Source of the DNA: Theodoxus fluviatilis
Lineage: Eukaryota; Mollusca; Gastropoda; Cycloneritida; Neritidae
DNA length: 60,000 nt
NCBI GenBank assembly: GCA_034096865.1
Contig: JAWQFJ010002811.1
Coordinates: 58,644-118,643 of the forward strand
Reading direction: 5' to 3'
Below the pieces are notes generated by a model. The model was not told the origin of the DNA and searched no databases. It saw only the letters and a program-made list of their open reading frames with translations. Below are positions 37,561-50,989 of the stretch, in pieces (position 1 is the first letter of the stretch; each line of letters begins with the position of its first letter). Position numbers and translations under genes: made by a program.

Positions 37561-37976
37561 CTTGATAGTCCAGGGTGATACGCTCACTGAGTACCACAGG
37601 ACTGCCTGTGTATGGTCGCTGCTTGGTGCTAATCTTGTTCTTCAGCTCATCCCAGATGATCCAGGTGATGGCTGCCTCAGGGATGCTGGCAGGGGAGCTG
37701 CAGGCAAGCATCAGGGACTGGCCCAAACCCCCACTCGCCACCTCGGGCTTGATCACCGCCTTGAAGAAGTTCAGCTCTGCCTGCTGCACGTGACTCAAGA
37801 TGGATAGTGAGGTCCCACATGTGTTCTGCACCTTACACTGGTAGACACCGTCATCGCCCTCCCGGGCAGGGAAGATGATCAGCGTGCCTGCTCCGGAGGC
37901 TGTGCGAGGTGACATCCTGGCTTGAGCATCCTCTGTGCTCAAGTCCATCTTCACTCCATTCTTCAGCCAGGTGTAT
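37561..37976 (-). CDS. L1-CAM exon: rest of Ig1 and most of Ig2
   Basis: Exon of 416 nt, phase 2 in and phase 1 out (CAAG|GTGTGT). It begins YTWLKNG (Ig1 C strand with the core Trp), has GDDGVYQCKVQN (Ig1 F strand, second Cys), then Ig2 with LMLACSSPAS and ITWIIWDE. It ends in SERITLDYQ, so the Ig2 F strand is on the next exon. This is the longest exon of the gene and spans the Ig1-Ig2 junction without an intron. Confidence 0.92.
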
Positions 37977-38499
37977 CTGCACATAAGATGCAACAGCAAT
38001 CATGAGCAATGTATGAGATTCATGCTCAGCAAGACAGAACAATCTAGGAATTCAGCACAGCCTCTCCTATGGTAATGAGTCACTCTACATTTAGCTGCTG
38101 CTGTTTGATACTCCCCCTCCTCAGCTGGAACCCATGGCTGGAATAGAGCTTTCCGGACCTACTCCAGTAGCTTGCCCAAGCACTATGTACTACTGGTGTA
38201 GTGTACTGTAGTGAGGTGCAGTGTAGTGTAGTATAAGTGTGGTGTTGTGCGCTCTAGTGTATTGAAGTGTTGTGTCTACACCACATTTTTCTCTCGTGTC
38301 TGATTTGGTGCCTGATATAGAGCATGAACTGTTCACAGTATCCACATATGATTATTGATTTTCAAGGAAGGAAAGATGCAATGTTTATATTTCAGATAAT
38401 GTCAACAATGCAGAAATAACATGTTCTCCTTGTTATTGAGACTCAAGTAAAAGACATGATCCAGAATGATTCACTATTAAACAGCAAACAACTACTTAC

Positions 38500-38605
38500 A
38501 CCAGTGTTTCTGTTCCCTTTGCTACACAAGGAAGTTCAAATTTCCCGTCTTTGATGAAGTATATTTCCTTTTCTGGCCCCTCCATTATGCTCGGAGGCAC
38601 GCAAT
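38500..38605 (-). CDS. L1-CAM exon: start of Ig1 (first recovered exon)
   Basis: Exon of 106 nt, entered in phase 1 after TTTTTGCAG and left in phase 2 at GT|GTAAGT. It encodes about 35 residues starting DCVPPSIMEGP and running to the first Ig1 cysteine (ELPCVAKG). The opening PPSI.EGP is the typical mature N-terminus of this family just after signal-peptide cleavage, so the missing upstream exon should carry the signal peptide and end in phase 1. Confidence 0.88.
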
Positions 38606-38733
38606 CTGCAAAAAGAAAACAGTTTGATATGTCAGAAACTAAGCCCTCTAAGGAAAAAAGCATACACATCTGGTCATCAACTCCTCTGCTTGCAAGTCTG
38701 TGGTCAATACAAACATCTGACACCATTTATTAA

Positions 38734-39043
38734 CCCTTACCACATGCTTCAAAGTTGTGACTGGGCCAAGTCTGCCCGTACTGTGAGTTATGAGGAAGGA
38801 AGGTAACGAAATGTGCTTTCCAAAATTACCCCCAAATTCAGCATTAACATTAATTCTGAACAATGACATGGATTTGTTCTTTGTTCAGTTGCGATTACTT
38901 CTGGTACACTTTTTGCTATATTTTGTTGAATAGTTAGAAGGCCATGCACACAAAAAAAGGGGGAAGAGTCTCATCCTTGAAATGCAGCTTTTTTAATAAC
39001 AGTGCTGACAGACCAAACGGTGCCAATTATGCCAGGATTAGGG
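38734..39043. mobile_element. piggyBac-type miniature element, TTAA flanks
   Basis: TTAA at 38730-38733 and 39044-39047; tips CCCTTACCACATG and, on the complement, CCCTAATCCTGGC. The interior is homologous to 27277-27661 (GTGACTGGGCCAAG; GACATGGATTTGTT; TTGCTATATTTTGTTG; ACAGACCAAACGG). Confidence 0.8.
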
Positions 39044-39609
39044 TTAAAGTGTAAACATGTATTCCTGCCAAGGACAATTTTTGACAGATAGTTTACAGTG
39101 GCAAAAGACTGACAAAAGAACAGACATCCCCAAGTCCCTGCCCCAAGACCCCCTTCTACAAAACCTACAGATGACAACCACAGGTGATGAGCTCCTCCTT
39201 TTGCCAGTGGCATCCTCAGATAAAGTCAGGGAGGGGAATCCCCCACAGCTCTTGTGAACAAATTCTACCAAAGAAGTGTTAATGAACAGTGTTTTGCACT
39301 CTATGGGGAGAGGAGTGGAGTGATAAGACTTGAGCAAGACAGGGCCACAGGCAGGACTGCAAACAATTGGGACAGATGGACAGGCCATTGCTAACCCATG
39401 TCAAGTGAAAGACAATGGGAAACAGGGCTGCTCATCTGTACAGAGTGTCACAGAAACAGCAAGAGACACCACAGCCTAGGCTGCCTCCCCACCCCCTAGT
39501 TGTGCTGAAGGTAACATGGCTTTCTTTCTTTTCTTTTAATATAGAAAAGACCAGATTGAACAAAAACCAAGCTTTCTTTCACTGAAAACAACTTAAAAAA
39601 ACTTTTATA

Positions 39610-39740
39610 GTGGATTTCATAGGGCAGGGAAGATAGGACAGCACGCAGTTCATTACTGTCGATGTTTTTCTTTCATTTTATTTTTGGCATAACATGATAA
39701 AGCTTAGGGCCGGCAGGAAAAATACAGGGGTACCGTCCTG
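39610..39740 (+). repeat. Dispersed repeat family fragment (2 of 3)
   Basis: CATAGGGCAGGGAAGATAGG, ACAGCACGCAGTTCATTACT and GGGCCGGCAGGAAAAATACA parallel the copy at 4650-4800 in order and spacing. Confidence 0.55.
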
Positions 39741-39859
39741 GTATGCTTGTGACTTCTAATTTACGGGGGGTCGCGCTATCATGTGAGGAATGAAGGGGCG
39801 CCATAGAATCTGACATTTACGAGTCAGTGTTGTCTCACGTGTGTGGGATCGGAGAGGAA

Positions 39860-40060
39860 AAGGGTGGGGGGGGGGAGGGGGGGGGGGGAGGAGGAGGAGA
39901 GAGAAGCGAGAAGGGGGATGGGTAGGGGAAGCGAGGGGGGGGGAAGGGGAGCGAAGGGGGAGGTAGAGGGAAGGAGGGAAGAAACAGAGGAAGAGAGGAG
40001 GGGAGGGTTATGGAGAAGGATAGAGAGAGTGTTGTTGGGGGGTGGAGACGGTGAGACATG
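39860..40060. repeat. G/A-only purine tract
   Basis: Long plus-strand purine stretch with many runs of four or more G, interrupted only by a few T/C. Candidate G-quadruplex or triplex former. Confidence 0.85.
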
Positions 40061-42884
40061 AGGCGGCCTACCTGTGGACGTCTCTTTTTCACCTGAGGCG
40101 GCCCTGTCACCCAGGCCACCAGCAAGCGGGAGTCAAACAGACAGCCTGCCACGTGCATTGTGATTGGGCAAGAGTACCTGTAGGCCCGTGGCCCCATAAG
40201 TGTTTCCCCTTCCTCCGAGTTATCTCTTCCCTACTGCATCCGTTCCTAATCCCCTCCTCCTCGACTGACCCACCACACAAATGAAGGAAACGTGACATAA
40301 GTAAAATTGACTCACAGAAACACATCATAGAAAGCAACAGAGAAAAGTTTGTCTCTTTGCAAGGTTGAGTTTTGATCACTGGTCAATGGGTATATCTGAC
40401 AATTTAACACCCCTCCAAAAAATATACAAACAAGATTTGTAATAATATTGATGATGACAATGACTATGACGATGATAATAATGACGATAACAATGACAAC
40501 AATAATGAGTTTTTTTCATCCTCTTTTTTCTCTGGAGAAATATTTTCTTGAGGAATTACACCCCCCCCCCCCCCCCCCCCCCCCCCCAGTCACTGCGTCA
40601 AGATTCAGCATCAACGCATAACCAAATACAAGTACTTTCATGCAGGAAACTTAATCTATTAATGTTTAGAACCATACCAGGTTCAAATCCCCCCACCCCC
40701 AAGGCATTCTCAAATGTAAAGGTCTCCCTCCCATTGCCAAACACCCAGTCTATCACAGATCATCAACCTAGATTAAATGTGTCAAGACAGGAATGTAACC
40801 ACGGTATTCATCTCACCATGTTAGACTTCTCACTGACTGCAGGGTGAGTGAGAACCGCACTGGTGAAAAGAATTCACATTGAGCCTGAGGGTAAATGGGC
40901 AGCTTGCAACAAGTTAAGTGTCTGGAATTTTAGTGAGGTCCATGAGCATGAGTACAAGCCATACATGTTTTGCATTCCTCCATATAACACCCCAAGCTAC
41001 ACAAAGATAAGTCCTCCATCTATGGCAAACCTCAGCTGCACTTCTTGTGTTGTACATTTTTAGCTTTAGTGCATATGATTGACTACAGAGACAAATATGC
41101 CCCTTGTGAGTTTGACAGGTCAAGTTGGCTTAAGAAATTTGATCTCCAACATTGAGCAACAAGTCAGTGCACAAGTTCAGCCCTTTCTTCTGTGCATTTG
41201 TCAGTGTCAAAAAAGAAAAATATGGCAACATATCTCCAGCCACTGCAACAACAGTCAACACATAAACAACTATTCAAACAAGTGCTGCTCTATACCATAT
41301 ATTCACACAGATGCATAATTTCAACATTCCACGATTGGGAAACAGATGCAAGCAAAACTGAAATTCCAAAGTTTTTAACTGGGGTCTGGTAAACTAGGAT
41401 GGCTTCTGAGAGATGTGGGTGACATTTAACATCTCTGTTTAAACAAGCTTGGAGAAAAGTGGCAGAAGAAGACTGTTCCAAAATGACAACTGACACATGG
41501 CCACTACACTACAAGGACAGAGAGGGAGAGAGTGAAGCCAACAGTCCCATGATGGGCATACATGCCAATGTCCGGTGGCTAGCTATCCACTCACATGGAC
41601 ACGGCTTCTACTTTTCTAGGATCAACAGATTGTGGTTGTCCTCCTCACAGGAAACCCCAGGCAAGCTGTTGAATGTGCCGGATGAGATTTCAGCCAGTAA
41701 ATAGAAAACACTCCACATCTGTTTTCTATACAAGCACTGAACACTGCCGACCCAGGTGACAGAGCCCGAGGTGGAATTATCATAATCTTTCGATAGCCTA
41801 GTGCTCAATATTCAGTTGATGACCTCATATGACTGCAGCCTCCCCATTGCTCATATACCTGTAGCAGCAAGGAGGCCTGGAACGGTGGAAGACCAGCGTC
41901 AGCAGTTGAGCCGGTGCCTCAAGTGAGATCCACTCACACTCAACTCTCTGCTGCTCAATTAGATACCACAGGAATTTGGCAGGAATGCTGCCTCCAACCG
42001 GGAATGCCTTACAACCGAAGCCGCCCTGGCATTAACATACGCAGACCTACAAACAGACTGCGCCCACCATCTAACAGGCAAAAGAGAGGGAGAGAGTTCT
42101 CTCGGGTATCTCTCCTGGCACGGCAGCGGAGAGGTAGAATCAGGAGATGCTAGTGAGGGTGAAAGGTGGAGCAGAGAAGCCAGAGAAGACCTCTCTTTCG
42201 TCCTTGCTACCTGCTGCTGCGGTCGCGGGAAAGAGAGAGAGCACTACGTACCGTGAGAACTGCTATTCCTGGAATGGTCTGCGAGTTGGCTGGCACTACA
42301 GCAGTACAGGCGTGACCTCACCCCACCACTCCTTGCCTGCTTGCCTGGCCAGCCTCCCGCCTCTCTTCGGGCGCGATGACTTGCCCTCCTGGCCACCTCG
42401 TCTGTCCCACGAAGTTCTCTCCCTCACTTCGTCCTCGGCACCAACTGCAGTCCCAGGCTTTACACCAGTGCGGCCATCCCGGTCTAGTCTCCGTGTCTGT
42501 TGTAGAGCTACATTGCAGCAACGACGCTGCCGCTGCACCGACGAGTGATGCTCTGCCACGGCCGCTTCAGACTATAGTCAGTTTCTGGAAAGTGAGCCCG
42601 TACCCCGATCAATACGGCGTGTGGTGGGACGGGAGAATTCATGACAGAAATTGGGCAATAATTTATGTTTGGCGCCTGGGGCCCAAATTACAGCGACAGA
42701 TGGGAGATTTGGACGATGACAACGGCCGGGCGACTCGGATGCTTTCACACTCAGAAAATTGTCCTCCTCCAGAGTCTGCGACACAGGAAACAAGGGGGAA
42801 AAACCCCGACCCTTTTTCAAATCGAACCGTGACTCATCCGTCCCAGCTGCGGCCCTGTATTCGGCTCCACTCAGAAGATGCTAC
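40061..42884. other. Upstream region; GC-rich from about 41880
   Basis: No coding exon supported. It contains a 27-base C run (40561-40587) and a GAT/AAC-rich stretch (40445-40510). The 41880-42860 part is GC- and CpG-richer. On the minus strand near 42215-42260 the frame LSLFPATAAA ends in a GT donor in the right phase for the missing signal exon, but a stop lies close upstream and there is no in-frame ATG. Confidence 0.3.
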
Positions 42885-44035
42885 ACCTGTGACAGTAATA
42901 AGACGATACAATAGCACACTGAAGACGCTACGCCAGTGACAGCAACACCCCAAACACAATGCCACCCTGAAGAAGGTAAAACAGTGACAGCAACACCACA
43001 ACACAATGCCACCCACATGACGCTATACTGATGACAGCAACACCCCAACACAGAGCCACCCTGATGACGGTTCATAAGTGACAGCAACAATACAACACAA
43101 TGTCACTCTGAAGACGCTACACCTGTGACAACACCACAAAACAATGCCACCCTGAAGACGCTACACTTGTGACATCAATACCACAATATAATGCCACTCT
43201 AAAGACGGTACAACAGTGACAGTAACGCTATAACACAATGCCATCCATAAGACGCGACACCAGTGACAACAACACCTTCAACACAACGCCATTCTGAAGA
43301 CGCTATATCTGTGACAACACCTTCAACACAACGCCATTCTGAACACGCTATATCTGTGACAACAACACCCTCAACACAACGCCACTCTGAAGACGCTACA
43401 TCTGTGACAACAACACCCTCAACACAATGCCACTCTGAAGACGCTACACCAGTGACAACACCCTCAACACAATGCCAATCTGAAGACGCTACACCAGTGA
43501 CAACACCCTCAACACAATGCCAATCTGAAGACGCTACACCAGTGACAACACCCTCAACACAATGCCAATCTGAAGACGCTACACCAGTGACAACACCCTC
43601 AACACAATGCCAATCTGAAGACGCTACACCAGTGACAACACCCTCAACACAATGCCACCCTGAAGACGCTACACCAGTGACAACACCCTCAACACAATGC
43701 CATTCTGAAGACGCTACACCTGTGACAAAACCACAAAACAATGTCACCATGAGGACGGTATAACAGTGACAGCAACATCACTATACCATGTCACCATGAG
43801 GACGGTAGAACAGTGACAGCAACACCACTATACCATGTCACCATGAGGACGGTATAACAGTGACAGCAACATCACAAAACCATGTTACCCTGAGGACGGT
43901 ATAACAGTGACAGCAACATCACTATACCATGTCACCATGAGGACGGTAGAACAGTGACAGCAACATTACAATACCATGTCACCCTGAGGACGGTATAACA
44001 GTGACAGCAACATCACAATACCATGCCAACACGGA
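42885..44035. repeat. Minisatellite, ~45-bp units, about 25 copies
   Basis: The central copies (43260-43730) are nearly identical 45-bp units, such as GTGACAACACCCTCAACACA plus ATGCCAATCTGAAGACGCTA. They are flanked by older 44-47-bp variants (GAGGACGGTATAACAGTGAC). Because 45 is a multiple of three, both strands stay open for about 170 codons there; this is not evidence of a protein. Confidence 0.95.
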
Positions 44036-44427
44036 GGTTTCTAAAGAAATATCATTCGGTTCGACGGTTTTTCGAAATCCAAGGGCGTAATACAAAGTTC
44101 GTGGCTTGAAACCAATCCATGCACACCTGGCACAACATTTTAAGCTAGCAGTTCTCATCCCTGAAAGCCTATACATGTACAGCAATGAAAAAGTGCCAAC
44201 AATTCAACTTGGTGAGTGCAATGAAGCATTGTTAGATTTTTCACAAAGGAAGTTTTTCTGTGTCGAAAAATGTGTCAAACCTGAAACACCAGTGATGCCG
44301 GAATGTTAATACAGATGTGAGAAAAAAACAACTACAGCCCTATTCATCAGTTTAAATCATAGACGAATAAGTATCTACTTTCGGAGTAGAGCACCACACG
44401 CATGTAGGAAAACTTAAAATCGCACAA

Positions 44428-44640
<213 letters not shown>

Positions 44641-45565
44641 CATGATAGTAACTGCATGCATTTCAATACAAGAACAATGTAGTTTTAACCAAAATTCGCC
44701 TTTCACGCATCTACAACCATGTGCATATGGGCGTTGAAGCTGTAGTGGTTTGAACGGAGTACAGAATATACATGTGCATGTAGCAACATAACCGTGACCA
44801 CCAGGCTATTCTAACCCTAGACTTCGACCACTGTCAAACTCGAACGAGGAAAGATCACATGGGGCGTATGAACAAAAACCACTGTGTTCAGGCATCGTGC
44901 AGCGATACTAAACCCTCTTCTCAAACCCAGGGAAAATGGCAGGCAAATGCCATATTTTCCATCCCGCCACCTGCAGCAGCAGTCAGGGCTGCACGCACAG
45001 GGCTGGGGAAAAACAGGCACAGAAACTGCGGGAAATGAGCCGGCTTGGAAAACAAACACACCGTCTTCCTTCATTACGATCCATCTATAGGTGAGGGCTG
45101 TAACTGTACTCCCTCCAAGGGAATCGCTTTCCGAGCATCGACACACTCGGAGGTGGGGCGAGTTTCAATGTTCTATTATTCCCCCATCTGGTGCTTCAAT
45201 TCTAAGCAGCGAACAGTCAGGGAACTAACAGGCCCTGTGGAGTGATAAAGCGGCAGAGGGCGACAGATCTGGGACACAGGGTCACCCAGAGAGAACAATA
45301 ATGGGGGCCAGGGGGTGCTAGATCGGTCGGGATGGGGAGGGATGACAGAAACCTGTCGTCCTGTGGGAAAAGCAGCGTGGTATCCGGGGTCATATCAGCT
45401 GTAGTCCCTGGGAGGCTGCCTTCCCGAAGGGCGCCCTCGAACTGATGGGTTGGGGTCCAACCAACGGCCTGCCTCGTCTGGGAAACACCTCGGGTGATGC
45501 CTCTACTTTAACATTGTAAAGCTGGGTTTTTGTTTTAGTGCTTTAATGTAGTGAGTGTTACGTTT

Positions 45566-45930
45566 TTCCCTGGGATCACTTCAAAGTGATGGCTAGCCTT
45601 TCCACGGGGGTTTTCTCAAAGACACGGGATCTTCTCTCTTTTTTTGGGGTCTTCCTACAATAAGACGGCTTGTCTTTCCGACCGGCCTCTTCAAAGTGAT
45701 GGTTTGTCTTAGCGGGTCATTTTAAAGTGTCGGTTCGTCTTTTTAAGGGCTCATATCGAAGACACCGTTTATCTTTTATAGGGACCATTTCCTACCGACA
45801 GTTTCCTTCGGGTGACTTCAAACTGATGGCGCTCTGCCTTTCTAAGGGCCATCCCAAATTGACGGTTTCCTGGGGGCCACCTCAAATCAAAGTGAGGGTT
45901 CGCCTTTCCTGGAGGACCACGTCAATTGGT
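45566..45930. repeat. Degenerate tandem array
   Basis: A motif like CACTTCAAAGTGATGG followed by TTTGTCTTTC and GGG recurs about eight times at intervals near 45-50 bp with many substitutions. Unit homology is visible by eye only. Confidence 0.5.
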
Positions 45931-47640
45931 GCCTTGCGGCTCAGGGTCGCCTCACCCAGGACAGCGCGGGCGCAGTCCGAGCAGCCCCCGAGCGAAGGCC
46001 AGGGGTGGAGTGGTGTAAATGGGCGAGCCTTTGTCGAGTCTTTGAGGCGCGAAGCTGGAGAGGTCGCTGGAGCTGCTAATGGCATTAGCCAGGGAGGAGT
46101 TGTCCTCGTCTGGCGATACCCAAAGGGGTCAATCTGTCCGGGGTTCTCCCCCTTTGCACAGCGTCACTCCGAGGCAGAGTGGACCAGGAAGACGGGCAAC
46201 TGCTAACTGCCATGCGCCAGAACAAAAGACCGGCTAAAACTCTGGCGTTGGATGCTAATGGGGTCTCTTAAAGATCCGATAAAGTCTTCACACATCAGCA
46301 TCAAGGCAGCGCACCCATCCACACACGACCACCCCATTATAACCCTCACTCAGCTGCCTGCCAACAAAGGCTGACTGGTGTAGTGAAGGGGTAGACAGCG
46401 TGAAGGATTCGATGCGGAACGGTAGTCACAAAAAATTGATGGCAACTTCAGTCTTTCGTGTTTTACACCGTGAGAGATCGCAAACCGTGCGTAAAAACAC
46501 ACCAGAACTTCTACTAAGTTATAGAGGTGGGGTGGGTGTAGTTGTGGTTAAGACAACATGGAGGAGGAAAAAGGGTGGGGCGTGGGGATTTGGTTGGTAG
46601 ATAGGTCCCCCCCCCCCCCCCCCCCCCCCCAGCAATCCCAAAATTATTAGGCCACATCGTGACTGCGCACATGTGTGTGCGCGCGCTATGTGTGCGCGCG
46701 CGCGTGCGTGTTTGTTCTTAATATGCCATACATGTGTAAAGGAGACGCATCTGAACACAAATAAAATGTTCTCTTAAGCTGCAAAAGCTTATATATTTTA
46801 AAAAATCACATAGTTCGCAGTGCTAACTTTTATGTCTGCAGTCTGACACTTTCATTGATATAAGGGCATACAGTGGGTCAGCAAAAATGTCCATTCGTGA
46901 GCGGACAATTGTTAACCAACGATTTCTTTCTTTCATTTACAATCGCAAAAAATTAGGGTCGGCAGAAAGAAATAGGGTCGGTCGGGTTACCGTAACCACA
47001 CCGTTGTTGTTGTTGTTGAAGCCTTGCCCTCCTTGTTGTCCCCCCAAGTCCCCTTGACGTCAATTCCACAGGTAAACTATAGGTACGTTCAGAGACACAT
47101 GAGACGCGTCCCCTTCACACACACCTCACACTCACATCCCCAACCCCATTCCCTTTCCCCGAGTTCTTCGCCAAAAAATAGCGTTGCAGACCATTAGACG
47201 AAACGATGTACATGTACTGTTCAACTTACGAACAAACAAGAAACCACCTAAGCCAGGACCTCGGAGACAATAGAGACACAAGGCAGACAGCTACAACCGA
47301 CAACGGCGGAGGAGATGGAGGTGGAGGAAGAGGAGGTGGAGGAGGAGGGTGGGGGGTGGGGGTGGGGGGTGGGAAGAAGAAGAGGTCGCTCATAAGGAAA
47401 ACAGGTAAATATGAGACGATTTTCAGAATGACAACAGTTATTATCCAGTTATAAACATAATAAATCTTAATTTCAGACAAGAAAGGCCTGATTGCCTTTC
47501 AAATTTAGATAACTGATTGAAAATGATGGGGGAAAAAATTACTGCCACGAATATACAACAAATAAGTGTACGGCCGAAGACTGAGAATTGCCGGCTAAGA
47601 ATGTTTTAATATCATTTTTTACAAGTATGTGAAGTTACAA
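45931..47640. other. No gene seen; repeat fragment and homopolymers
   Basis: Contains a C run (about 46609-46631), an alternating GC/GT patch (46676-46712), a third copy of the GGTCGG...GTTACCGTAACCACA fragment (46940-47010), and a GGA/GGT-rich patch (47310-47380). Confidence 0.5.
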
Positions 47641-47660
47641 AAACCACAACAGACAAGTTC

Positions 47661-48099
<439 letters not shown>

Positions 48100-48683
48100 C
48101 AGACAGAGAGACAGAGTTAGGAAACAGAGAGACAGAGTTAGGAAGAGGCGGAAAGTTCCTTCGCGTAGCCACTGCTATTCTCAACAATCGCTGCACAGAT
48201 CTCAGTTTCTCATATGAACCACTCGAGAAGCCATCGAGAAATTCTGCTCCGCCTCCATGCTACTTCCACTGCAGTCGCTCAGTGCATTTCCCTACTTTCC
48301 ATTTCGGCTTAATGACTCACAGTGGCTATGCACTTGCCTCTTGTAGGGAGTAGTGGGACGTGACGTGAGGTCACACTGTACAGAGGCAGAGCCTGTGCAT
48401 GAAGGGTGCAGACACCAAATGGAAGACCTCTTCCTGCATGGCATCCCAGTGTTGGCAGTCGCCTCTCATCACCTGCTCTCCTTACCCTGATGGCTTGTCA
48501 GACCTGAGCGTTGATGCCTACCAGATTGAAGGAGACAGACACCAACTCTCAACTAGCCCATCAAGCCTCATTCAAGAACCATTACCCAAGTGTTCAGTTC
48601 AGGAGACGTGCGTAACTGGTTGCAAATTGGGTGTGTTAAAGTTTTTCAAGTCTTTCATTGAAACGGGGGAGAATGTCAGTGGA

Positions 48684-48684
<1 letters not shown>

Positions 48685-48775
<91 letters not shown>
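48685..48775. repeat. (TC)n microsatellite
   Basis: About 90 bp of TC with one TT slip. Confidence 0.95.
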
Positions 48776-48780
<5 letters not shown>

Positions 48781-49028
48781 ATGACCACTCCTGCATGTTT
48801 AACTTTCAACCGATTATAATGCATAATTGGAGGAACAGATCGTGAAAAGCATGACTTCTGCACAGATTCCATTAATAAAAGAGCCGGCTCAAAACACTCG
48901 TAAAATCTTGTCAGACGATGCATGCTATCATATTTTATCGTGTTATTTCAGGCACTTCGGATTTTGTAGAAAATATTATTCACATATATTCATGAACCAA
49001 ATCCACTTTTTCGCCTTCAACGTGAAAA

Positions 49029-49030
<2 letters not shown>

Positions 49031-49101
<71 letters not shown>
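49031..49101. repeat. (TA)n microsatellite
   Basis: About 70 bp of alternating TA. Confidence 0.95.
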
Positions 49102-49102
<1 letters not shown>

Positions 49103-49303
49103 GCAAGGAACAGTGACGGAATGAAGGATGACCTCTCCTCGCCTAGTTCGCACATACAAATGAGATAAATAAATGAACGAAGTTATACGGCAAATAAGCC
49201 TTGGTGGCAATGTAAGGCCACTGACCACAAAAATCACTCAAGCTGGTTAGAGTAAGAGCAAGCTATGACTCCATTTTCCAAGTCATTCGCCTCTTACGAG
49301 TAG

Positions 49304-49461
49304 CTAAAGGCCTGCTTTAATAGAGCAACGCTTATGCCCACTTCGCCGTTGAAGCAAGCTGCGTCCTGATTGGTTAAGTAAGACTGCTACTGATTGGTTA
49401 GATAAGATTGCTTCTACGGCGAAGTGGGCGTAAGCGTTGCTCAATTAAAACAGGTCTTTAG
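49304..49461. mobile_element. Small foldback element (158 bp)
   Basis: The left end CTAAAGGCCTGCTTTAATAG and the complement of the right end (CTAAAGACCTGTTTTAATTG) pair and continue GAGCAACGCTTA.GCCCACTT plus CGCCGT, about 50 bp per arm. The loop holds a doubled CTGATTGGTTA motif. No clear target duplication. Confidence 0.85.
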
Positions 49462-49638
49462 GGAGACGCGGTGGACCTATTCCTATCCCCAACCCACGTG
49501 TGGAAGTTTTCAAAACACGCACCCTGGGAATATTATTAGCATGAGCAAAATACTGGGCCGCTATACAACATCCACAACAAATGCTCACATGTTTCATGAG
49601 CGAGGGTTGCTAATCTACCTCAGTTTTTTGTGGGTGAG

Positions 49639-49677
<39 letters not shown>

Positions 49678-50624
49678 CGGTTTGGGCCCAGACACTGTCA
49701 GCACAAGGACGACGGCCTACCTCATCAGACACGTGTACCTGGCGGTTTTCATGTGCCTGCTGGCCCTGTTTACACACACTTCAATTAACACGCTGATCCT
49801 TTTTCAGTCAATCCTCATCGCGTGAGAAGAATTGAATGAAAGCCGTTAGGGAGGCCATGACAGACCCCGCTCCACCGCCACCAGCGCCCCACAAAATCAA
49901 CAAGACAGGAGTGTTTCTGTGACGGTCCGATTGAAACCCACCAAAGGTCATCAAAACATATCCTTTCGCTGTTGTTCTAGTGTGACCTTTCATCTCGTCA
50001 GCATGAGCTGGTCGCTAGAAATAGCGTGTCCACTCACCCCCCCCCCCCCCCCCCCAAAAAAAAAATTCACACCAAAACACAAGCATGCCTACACCCCCAT
50101 CAGACCATTCAAGTGAAGCAATCACAGTATACTTTAAATATAGATCAATGTTATCTGGGAAATGGCAACTTGGACTCACGCCAAAAAAAGCCAGCTTTCT
50201 TCTAGGCTTCAGAGAAGACAATACCAGAAAGCTAAATGCAATTACAGTCATCTGAACTCAACGGGAGCCGAGCTGGAATTTCAACAGCTGCGATTCAGTA
50301 ATAAGGCGGAAAAAGTGTTCTACGCGAATGTGGTAACATTTGGGTAGAATAAGTTCACGTACTGTATTTGAAAGCCTCCTTTTCCTCTCAACTGCACACT
50401 GTGGATATATATATATAGTCTTCTATCCTGTGCTCACGTGACTGTGTCAGACCAGAGTCATTGATCCACGGTGGAAGTCGTAATCATGGGCAGATGGTAG
50501 GAGACAGGAGCAAAGATCGGGTATGCACGATCTTTGACAGGAGTAGCACAGAAGACAAGACTCTGCGATCCATAGGACGAAAGAGGCCTGGGGTGGGGTG
50601 GAAATGTTTGTCGAGGGCGGAGGA

Positions 50625-50792
<168 letters not shown>

Positions 50793-50989
50793 AGGCAGGC
50801 AGATGAAGATGATTGAAGTTTTACGGCCTATCAGCCTTTGTAGGCAATTTAACGGACATTGATCACGAAAATCATGAGAGCTGGTGAACATAAGAGGTGG
50901 TTAGATCTCGATTTCCCTAGTTAATAACCATTTACAAATCGGGCCGGGAAATGCGATGGGTCTATTCTTACCCCCAACACAGAAGAGGT

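Noticed and set aside
40061..40140. Minus-strand segment with GTAGGC donor (HVAGCLFDSRLLVAWVTG) as the first adhesion exon
   Set aside because: Ends in phase 0, but phase 1 is required to join the exon at 38605; composition not signal-like.
42215..42260. Signal-peptide exon of the adhesion gene (minus strand LSLFPATAAA followed by GT in the right phase)
   Set aside because: An in-frame stop lies a few codons upstream and no in-frame ATG or good acceptor precedes it; kept only as a weak hint.
43199..43763. 183- and 166-codon frames in the 45-bp minisatellite as a repeat protein
   Set aside because: Both strands are equally open because the unit length is a multiple of three; no start context, splice evidence or domain.
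42885..44035. CRISPR-like array
   Set aside because: Units are contiguous tandem repeats without unique spacers, in a eukaryotic genome.
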